DNA of 6,122 nucleotides, taken from contig CAKKQG010000461.1 in the NCBI GenBank assembly GCA_919901875.1, positions 1 through 6,122 on the forward strand, written 5' to 3'. The notes below the pieces were generated by a model. The model was not told the origin of the DNA, ran no database searches, and saw only the letters and a list, made by a program, of their open reading frames with translations. The stretch's first letter is position 1. Each line of letters opens with the position of its first letter. Source of the DNA: Anaerolineales bacterium (GTDB lineage Bacteria; Chloroflexota; Anaerolineae; Anaerolineales; VGOW01). Of this stretch, positions 1-3,828 are shown piece by piece. The position numbers and the translations under genes were made by a program.

Positions 1-309
1 TCCAAGCCAACTTTGCAACATCTCGCGCGCAATTTTCCAATCTAACGCATCTTCTTCTTCGGTAACGATGGCTTGGTTGAGTGTGGGATTAGGGGACGTG
101 GCAAGGGTCGCTGAACGCGCCTTCAAGTAAGCGTTGAATTGATCATATGTCATGCCGTATTTCGTCTGCAAGGCAGTGATCGTTTTCTGATAACGCTCGA
201 TTTGGCGCAAGACATAATCGCGCGCCATTTCAGATATAGCAGACTCGGCTGTTGGAAAAAGTCCGCGCCGCACAAACGGTTCGATGATGATAGAAACTTG
301 ATTGCTCAT
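1..309 (-). CDS. Small antitoxin-like protein, C-terminus off the left edge (partial)
   Basis: An open frame of 103 codons begins with ATG at 309 and has no stop before the edge. A strong Shine-Dalgarno AAGGAG (316-321) lies 6 nt upstream and fixes the start. The protein begins MSNQVSIIIEPFVRRGLFPT, then has a helical stretch (ISEMARDYVLRQIERYQK) and a KYGMTYDQFNAYLKAR segment, and ends at the edge in EDALDWKIAREMLQSWLG. There is no signal peptide or membrane segment. I do not assign it to a named family. The short helical acidic layout resembles small antitoxin-like proteins found beside toxin genes in Chloroflexota and cyanobacteria, but that is an impression only. It has its own sigma70-like promoter (334-362), identical in core elements to that of the hicBAB unit. 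A toxin would be expected just beyond the left edge if the antitoxin reading is right. The gene is real with high confidence; its function is uncertain. Confidence 0.8.
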   Translation of the reverse strand, partial: MSNQVSIIIEPFVRRGLFPTAESAISEMARDYVLRQIERYQKTITALQTKYGMTYDQFNAYLKARSATLATSPNPTLNQAIVTEEEDALDWKIAREMLQSWLG

Positions 310-333
310 CTTGTTCTCCTTACAACTTCATCA

Positions 334-362
334 AGTATACAACTCAAAAATAAAAATTCCAA
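334..362 (-). promoter_or_regulatory. Sigma70-like promoter of the small antitoxin-like gene
   Basis: Read on the minus strand, -35 TTGGAA (357-362), a 17-bp spacer and -10 TATACT (334-339). The predicted transcription start near 327 leaves a leader of about 18 nt carrying the AAGGAG ribosome site. The -10 lies inside a 30-bp sequence (322-351) repeated perfectly at 1195-1224. Confidence 0.6.
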
Positions 363-485
363 ACTCCAAACTCCAAAAACGAATCTCCAATCTCCAATCT
401 CCAATCTCCAATCTCCAATCTCCAATCTCCAATCTCTAATCTCTGATCACTGATTACTGTCCACCGTTCACTGTTTACTTTTCAC
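359..485. repeat. Heptanucleotide tandem arrays (CCAAACT, AATCTCC, TGATCAC types)
   Basis: Three successive arrays share a 7-bp period. CCAAACT twice plus CCAAAAA occupies 359-379. Seven perfect AATCTCC units occupy 382-430, followed by two AATCTCT units (431-444). Six degenerate units of the type TGATCAC/TGATTAC/TGTTTAC occupy 444-485. Apart from the overlap with the small gene's promoter, nothing coding is visible. Confidence 0.9.
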
Positions 486-533
486 CTCAACCCCCGCCAT
501 CTTCTCCCACACCGTCACCACGGCCGAGTTGTC
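483..533 (-). pseudogene. Relic of the garR 3' end (17 codons)
   Basis: Read on the minus strand this encodes DNSAVVTVWEKMAGVEV, which differs from the C-terminus of the intact garR product (encoded at 1313-1363) only by K for R. At nucleotide level 47 of 51 positions match. Three of the four differences are silent and the fourth is a conservative change. A stop codon follows in frame at 468-470, but the four preceding residues come from heptad repeat DNA. No further garR sequence can be seen upstream, where hicB2-related sequence takes over at about 534. It cannot be a functional gene; it marks a recombination or duplication endpoint. Confidence 0.85.
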
Positions 534-576
534 GCTACTACTTGCAACGACCTGCGGAATTCTTCAGGTTCAAGAT

Positions 577-765
577 CTAAAACTGCGCCTCATTTTCAAC
601 CAACCCTTCAACATGAAGATCAATAGCTTCAACTATGTTTTTGCGCGCTTCTTCCACTGTCTCGCCAAACGAGTGACAACCAGGCAAGGCAGGCACAAAA
701 ACGTGGAAGCCGCCTTCGTCGGGTTCGATAACAATTAAGAATTCTTTCGTGAATTTGTTAGACAT
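577..765 (-). CDS. hicB: HicB-like antitoxin, second copy (hicB2), probably truncated by a frameshift
   Basis: A 62-residue protein with the HicB partial RNase H-like fold signature: strand FLIVIEPDEGGFHVFVPALPGC (about residues 9-30), then GETVEEARKNIVEAIDLHVEGL. HicB proteins neutralise the HicA mRNA interferase by covering its active site. There is no C-terminal DNA-binding domain. The ATG at 763-765 overlaps the end of hicA by 8 nt (ATGTCTAA), which suggests coupled translation; GAGG (769-772) lies only 3 nt upstream. The frame is open further upstream to 933, but that part lies over hicA in another frame, so the shorter start is chosen. The stop TAG at 577-579 follows a run of four T. 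Adding one T would extend the protein by residues including DLEPEEFRRSLQVVA, a plausible HicB tail. Confidence 0.82.
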   Translation of the reverse strand: MSNKFTKEFLIVIEPDEGGFHVFVPALPGCHSFGETVEEARKNIVEAIDLHVEGLVENEAQF

Positions 766-964
766 CTTCCTCGGAAAGTCCTGCTTGCTTGAGAAGATGT
801 TTAAGCAAGCCGATTTTAAGTGGCTTGTTACGGTGAATAGGAACTGAGAGTCTTTCAGTGCGACTCGCTTTGGCGTAAATGTGATGACTGCCATTGACCC
901 GCGCCAGTTTCCAACCGTGGCGTTCCAAGACACGAGCCAATTCTTTGCCCGAAACGGATTTCAT
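758..964 (-). CDS. hicA: HicA toxin (mRNA interferase)
   Basis: A 68-residue protein of typical HicA length. HicA toxins have a double-stranded-RNA-binding-like fold and cleave mRNA, using a histidine in the GSHH motif. Here MKSVSGKELARVLERHGW (1-18) is followed by GSHHIY (25-30, candidate catalytic His27), the basic strand RLSVPIHRNKPLKIGLLKHL and the terminal helix LLKQAGLSEEDV. All expected elements are present, so the toxin looks intact. The start codon overlaps the hicB1 stop in an ATGA arrangement (961-964) with no Shine-Dalgarno of its own, so its translation probably depends on ribosomes finishing hicB1. That would favour antitoxin over toxin synthesis. It overlaps hicB2 by 8 nt downstream. 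There is little doubt about the family. Confidence 0.93.
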   Translation of the reverse strand: MKSVSGKELARVLERHGWKLARVNGSHHIYAKASRTERLSVPIHRNKPLKIGLLKHLLKQAGLSEEDV

Positions 965-1164
965 AGAGAAAATTCAAGCATCTGATCTGTTTCGGATAAA
1001 TTCGGCACTTCCACATTAACCGACAAGCACCCCTCTATTGCTTCACGCAAATTCTCGAAGAGTTCTTCCATCGTTTCTCCTTGAGTCGCACATCCGGGAA
1101 TGGCAGGCACTTCTGCCCAATACCCACCTTCTTCCGCTTCGTGAACAATCACTTTGATATTCAT
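961..1164 (-). CDS. hicB: HicB-like antitoxin, first copy (hicB1)
   Basis: A 67-residue protein with the HicB core: MNIKVIVHEAEEGGYWAEVP (1-20), then AIPGC (21-25) and QGETMEELFENLREAIEGCL (28-47), and a tail ending DQMLEFSL. It lacks the extra helix-turn-helix or ribbon-helix-helix domain of long HicB proteins, so it probably neutralises HicA but may not repress the operon by itself. A strong AAGGAG (1172-1177) stands 7 nt before the ATG. It is the first gene of a three-gene unit read toward lower coordinates, under the promoter at 1207-1235. It is the more complete of the two HicB copies and the likelier cognate antitoxin. The two copies are diverged in sequence, so this is not a recent gene duplication. 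Confidence 0.9.
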   Translation of the reverse strand: MNIKVIVHEAEEGGYWAEVPAIPGCATQGETMEELFENLREAIEGCLSVNVEVPNLSETDQMLEFSL

Positions 1165-1194
1165 GTTGTCTCTCCTTTCGGTTTGTAAAACGGC

Positions 1195-1363
1195 ACAACT
1201 TCATCAAGTATACAACTCAAAAATCCAAGTTCCAAACTCCAAAAACAAATCTCCACGCGAAGCGTCCAATCTCTAATCTCCAATCTCTGATAACTGCTCA
1301 CGATTTCCCCCTCACCTCAACCCCCGCCATCCTCTCCCACACCGTCACCACCGCCGAATTATC
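1195..1363. repeat. Right copy of the garR-tail/spacer/promoter direct repeat
   Basis: Counterpart of 322-533. It contains the perfect 30-bp block (1195-1224), heptads (CCAAACT near 1232; AATCTCC/AATCTCT at 1248-1254 and 1268-1288), and the genuine 3' end of garR (1298-1363). An 11-bp self-complementary insert ACGCGAAGCGT (1255-1265) interrupts the heptads here and is absent from the left copy. Confidence 0.8.
1207..1235 (-). promoter_or_regulatory. Sigma70-like promoter of the hicBAB unit
   Basis: Minus strand -35 TTGGAA (1230-1235), a 17-bp spacer and -10 TATACT (1207-1212). The predicted start near 1200 gives a leader of about 36 nt before hicB1. The elements and their spacing are the same as at 334-362, although the spacer bases next to the -35 differ, which supports function. 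Confidence 0.6.
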
Positions 1364-2191
1364 GAGATCGCCATCCCCGGCGATCACCATCGCTTCATAC
1401 ATCTCGCGGGCGAGAGCGGTCATCGGGGTTGAGACGCCCACGGCGTGCGCCGTCTCACCGACGATCCGCAAATCTTTCAACTGCATACTCGCTTTGAATC
1501 CGGGATTCAATTCGCGTTTGAGAATCTTCGGCGCGCGAACCTCTAATGCCCAACAGCGCGCCGCGCCGCCGACTAATACTTCAACCACTTTCGCCGGATC
1601 AAGTCCCGACTTCGCCGCAAGCACTAACGCTTCAGCCATCACGGCGTAGATGCCGCCCGTCATGATCTGGTTGCAGGCTTTGGTTGTCTGCCCGGCACCG
1701 CTCGCGCCCATGTATGTAATCTTCTTGCCCATCGCCGCAAAAATTTCGGCGCACGAATTAAACGCAGACTCATCGCCGCCGACCATGATCGAAAGTGTGC
1801 CGCCCTCTGCGCCCACTGTGCCGCCGCTCACTGGCGCATCGAGCATCGTCATCCCATTTTGTTTTTCAATTTCCGAAATGCGTTGCGTGGCAATGGGCGA
1901 AATGGTGCTCATGTCAATATGAATCAATCCATTCTTCTTCGCCGCCACGAGTCCGTTTTCGCCCAACGCAACTTTTTCTACGTCAGGCGAATCGGGAACC
2001 ATTGTGATCACCACGTCGCAGTTGGCGGCGACGTCTTTAGGGGTGGCGGCTTCGCGCGCGCCGAGCGCCACAAGTTCGTCAACGGGTGCGCGGGAGCGCG
2101 AGCTCACCGTCAAACTGAATCCGGCCTTGATCAAATTCTTCGCCATCGGTTTTCCCATCAAGCCGAGTCCGATAAAGCCAATTTTTTTCAT
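1298..2191 (-). CDS. garR: GarR-type beta-hydroxyacid dehydrogenase (2-hydroxy-3-oxopropionate reductase-like)
   Basis: A 297-residue NAD(P)-dependent cytosolic oxidoreductase of the 3-hydroxyisobutyrate dehydrogenase family. GarR reduces tartronate semialdehyde to glycerate. The N-terminal Rossmann motif GFIGLGLMGKPMAKNL (from residue 5) and the segment CDVVITMVPDSPDVEKVALG are very GarR-like. The substrate motif DAPVSGG lies at 118-124 and the catalytic lysine in GQTTKACNQ at about 171. The length fits the family (about 290-300). Two ATGs are possible: the second (2189-2191) has AAGGAG (2200-2205) at 8 nt, while the first (2195-2197) has it only 2 nt away, so the shorter start is preferred. 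After the second beta strand the usual acidic residue of NAD-users is replaced by Ser in SSRSR, which points to NADPH. 3-hydroxyisobutyrate or another short hydroxyacid remains possible as substrate. No other glyoxylate-pathway genes are in view. Confidence 0.85.
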   Translation of the reverse strand: MKKIGFIGLGLMGKPMAKNLIKAGFSLTVSSRSRAPVDELVALGAREAATPKDVAANCDVVITMVPDSPDVEKVALGENGLVAAKKNGLIHIDMSTISPIATQRISEIEKQNGMTMLDAPVSGGTVGAEGGTLSIMVGGDESAFNSCAEIFAAMGKKITYMGASGAGQTTKACNQIMTGGIYAVMAEALVLAAKSGLDPAKVVEVLVGGAARCWALEVRAPKILKRELNPGFKASMQLKDLRIVGETAHAVGVSTPMTALAREMYEAMVIAGDGDLDNSAVVTVWERMAGVEVRGKS

Positions 2192-2207
2192 CGTCATCTC
2201 TCCTTAA

Positions 2208-2259
2208 TTCGTATTGCGTATTTCGTATTTCGTCACGCACTACGCAATACGAAATACGC
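2208..2259. repeat. CGTATTT-type heptads forming an inverted repeat between surE and garR
   Basis: Seven 7-bp units run from 2208 to 2256 (TTCGTAT, TGCGTAT, TTCGTAT and so on, then CGCAATA, CGAAATA). The arms GCGTATTTCGTATT (2216-2229) and its perfect complement (2246-2259) form a 14-bp stem. The stem extends by three more pairs after one mismatch. There is no T-tract, so this is not a classical terminator. In the transcript the hairpin would end 10 nt before the garR ribosome site. Confidence 0.85.
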
Positions 2260-2261
2260 TT

Positions 2262-3005
2262 TCACTTTAACCATTCATCCAATGAATCAATCAAGTTATA
2301 CGCCGTCATATCGAGCTGCAACGGCGTCACCGAAACATACCCTTGCTTCATCGCCCAAAAATCACTGCCCTCGTCGTCCACGCCGCTCGGTGGCTCGCCG
2401 CCGATCCAGTAATACGGTTTGTTGCGCGGGTCGCGCCGCTCCACAAGTTCGTCAAGATAAACGCGAACACCCTGCCGCGCAATGTAAATGCCTTTGTGAT
2501 CCTTCGGCACGTTGAGGTTGATCAATGTGTTCGCCGGAAGTCCGTGCTGATAAATTTTTTCTACGATGGACGCCGCCACGCGCGCCACTGGCTCATACTC
2601 TTCGGGGGCGCGGATGTTTTCAGTGGAGACGGCGATGCCTAACACGCCGGCTATCGCCGCCTCAATCGCCGCCGTCACCGTTCCCGAATACGTCACGTCT
2701 TGCCCCAAGTTCGCATTCGGATTAATTCCGGAAACAACCACGTCCACTTTTTCTTTGATGAATCCCAGAAGCGCGAGTCCGACACAATCCGACGGCGCGC
2801 CCGAACACACCCACGCCGCTGAACCATCTGCCAGTTGAGTCTCGTCAATTCGCAATGGCTTGTGCATCGTCTTGCGATGCCCCGCCGCCGAATAATTGCG
2901 CGACGGCGCGACCACTGTCACTTTGCCTAATGGCATCAACGCCTTCTTCATCGCCAACAGTCCGGGGGCGTTTACACCATCGTCATTGGTTAACAATATG
3001 TGCAT
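2262..3005 (-). CDS. surE: 5'/3'-nucleotidase SurE
   Basis: A 247-residue cytosolic nucleotidase that removes phosphate from nucleoside 5'- and 3'-monophosphates; family members also act on short polyphosphate. The start MHILLTNDDGVNAPGL is the SurE signature. The divalent-metal ligands known from Thermotoga SurE fall at the same numbers here: Asp8, Asp9, Ser39 (in APSRNYSA) and Asn95 (in VSGINPNANLG). The motif GTVTAAIEAAIAG follows, and the C-terminal part has LINLNVP and the YVSVTPLQLDMTA ending typical of the family. Length is normal. The ATG at 3003-3005 is fixed by the first beta strand, yet no Shine-Dalgarno precedes it; the DNA upstream is heptad repeat. Family assignment is near certain. 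Confidence 0.97.
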   Translation of the reverse strand: MHILLTNDDGVNAPGLLAMKKALMPLGKVTVVAPSRNYSAAGHRKTMHKPLRIDETQLADGSAAWVCSGAPSDCVGLALLGFIKEKVDVVVSGINPNANLGQDVTYSGTVTAAIEAAIAGVLGIAVSTENIRAPEEYEPVARVAASIVEKIYQHGLPANTLINLNVPKDHKGIYIARQGVRVYLDELVERRDPRNKPYYWIGGEPPSGVDDEGSDFWAMKQGYVSVTPLQLDMTAYNLIDSLDEWLK

Positions 3006-3013
3006 GGCTGGTA

Positions 3014-3106
3014 ATTGGAGATTAGAGATTGGAGATTAGAGATTCGTTTTTGAAGTTTGAAGTTTGAAGTTTGGTATTTTGCCATTTGCCATTTGTCATT
3101 TGTCAT
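3014..3106. repeat. Heptad arrays between the O-methyltransferase and surE
   Basis: ATTGGAG/ATTAGAG alternate for four units (3014-3041). Eight units then keep one 7-bp register: TGAAGTT three times (3051-3071), TGGTATT, TTGCCAT twice and TTGTCAT twice (to 3106). The last unit contains the stop codon of the O-methyltransferase gene. The repeats fill the whole 97-bp gap. Confidence 0.9.
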
Positions 3107-3747
3107 TTTATTTTAACCGCTATCAACATTCCATCTCCGCCCGGATAGATCGTGCTAAGCACTCGCTTCTCATCGGCAACGTATTGGTTAAAAGCGCGCG
3201 TGGCAATCGCATCAGTCTCCGTGCTGGTGGTATCCGCCACCGTGCCGCGCCGAAGCGCATTATGCGCGGCGATGAGTCCGTTGACCCGCACATTCTGCAT
3301 CGCCCAATCGAAATAATTTTTGTAACCGGTCTTCTCGGCATCAATGAAAATAAAATCGAACGGTGCGTCCTTCGCCAAAGTCTTCAACGTCTCATGCGCG
3401 TCGCCCACTTTAATTTCTACGCGATCCGCCACACCCGCTTTAGCAAAATTCTCGCGGGCAACGTCGGCATGTTTCGATTCTTTTTCGAGCGTGATCAGTT
3501 TTCCGCCGTCAACCAGTCCGCGCGCGATCCACGTTCCACTGTAACCGCCCAGCGTCCCGATCTCAATCGCCATCTTCGCGCCGCATGATCGCGCCAAGAA
3601 TTGCAAATACAAACCCTCTTCCGCTCGAATCGCAATCGCGGGCAACCCCTTCTTCGGAATGTCTTCTAAAATTTGCTCCAAGATTTTATCGTGAGGCACA
3701 AAAAGATTCGTAATGTAGTCACTTGCCTTGTCGTCGTAATACGTCAT
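3103..3747 (-). CDS. SAM-dependent O-methyltransferase (caffeoyl-CoA OMT-like family)
   Basis: A 214-residue class I methyltransferase of the cation-dependent O-methyltransferase type. In the numbering from the chosen start, MTYYDDKASDYITNLFVPHD opens the protein, motif I for SAM binding is AIEIGTLGGYSGTWIA (60-75), the acidic residue after beta 2 is in ITLEKE (85-90), GDA is at 115-117, and FDFIFIDAEKTGY (130-142) carries the first metal Asp (136). The second metal pair, normally Asp-Asn in DNxLxxG, is His162-Asn163 (AHNALRRG). The C-terminus DGMLIAVKIK is typical. The frame is open 23 codons further upstream, but those codons are translated repeat DNA (3754-3803), so the ATG at 3745-3747 is chosen. 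No Shine-Dalgarno is visible. The substrate is unknown; catechol-like acceptors are usual for the family. Confidence 0.9.
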   Translation of the reverse strand: MTYYDDKASDYITNLFVPHDKILEQILEDIPKKGLPAIAIRAEEGLYLQFLARSCGAKMAIEIGTLGGYSGTWIARGLVDGGKLITLEKESKHADVARENFAKAGVADRVEIKVGDAHETLKTLAKDAPFDFIFIDAEKTGYKNYFDWAMQNVRVNGLIAAHNALRRGTVADTTSTETDAIATRAFNQYVADEKRVLSTIYPGGDGMLIAVKIK

Positions 3748-3751
3748 GGAC

Positions 3752-3808
3752 TTCGTATTTCGTATTGCGTAATACGTATCGTGGATACGCAATACGAAAT
3801 ACGCAATA
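3752..3808. repeat. Heptad inverted repeat with a perfect 18-bp stem
   Basis: Units TTCGTAT, TTCGTAT, TGCGTAA on one side and CGCAATA, CGAAATA, CGCAATA on the other. CGTATTTCGTATTGCGTA (3754-3771) is perfectly complementary to 3786-3803 across a 14-nt loop. No T-run follows on the minus strand. The hairpin would end 6 nt upstream of the O-methyltransferase start codon, where a ribosome site would be expected. Confidence 0.9.
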
Positions 3809-3828
3809 CGCCTCAATCTTCGATCCCC

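Larger units (their letters stand above)
322..533. repeat. Left copy of the garR-tail/spacer/promoter direct repeat
   Basis: This segment matches 1195-1363 in the same orientation and order. Its parts are a perfect 30-bp block (322-351 = 1195-1224), a promoter -35 region, CCAAACT-type heptads, AATCTCC heptads, an irregular TGATCAC-type stretch, and a 51-bp piece of garR coding sequence (483-533). The left copy is longer (212 against 169 bp) mainly because its AATCTCC array has more units. The two copies bracket the hicBAB genes. Confidence 0.8.

Noticed and set aside
139..453. A 104-codon plus-strand open frame
   Set aside because: It is antisense to the well-supported minus-strand gene at 1-309, and its C-terminal part is translated AATCTCC heptads.
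359..485. A CRISPR-like array
   Set aside because: The repeats are contiguous 7-mers with no spacers, and no cas genes are present.
766..933. An N-terminal extension of hicB2 to a 118-residue protein
   Set aside because: The extra 56 codons lie over hicA in another frame and show no HicB similarity; the ATG at 763-765 begins exactly where the family begins.
1255..1265. ACGCGAAGCGT as a terminator hairpin after garR
   Set aside because: The stem is only 4 bp and the following T-run is interrupted and not adjacent; it is recorded only as an insert in the heptads.
322..1363. The repeat-flanked hicBAB unit as an insertion sequence or composite transposon
   Set aside because: There is no transposase, no terminal inverted repeats and no target-site duplication, and the flanking repeats contain part of garR.
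1859..2515. A 218-codon plus-strand open frame
   Set aside because: It lies antisense across garR and surE, both of which have complete family motifs; its peptide is His/Arg-rich shadow sequence that also reads through the repeats.
3748..3816. An upstream start adding 23 residues to the O-methyltransferase
   Set aside because: These codons are the CGTATTT heptad hairpin in translation (RRIAYFVLR...AIRNT), not protein-coding sequence.
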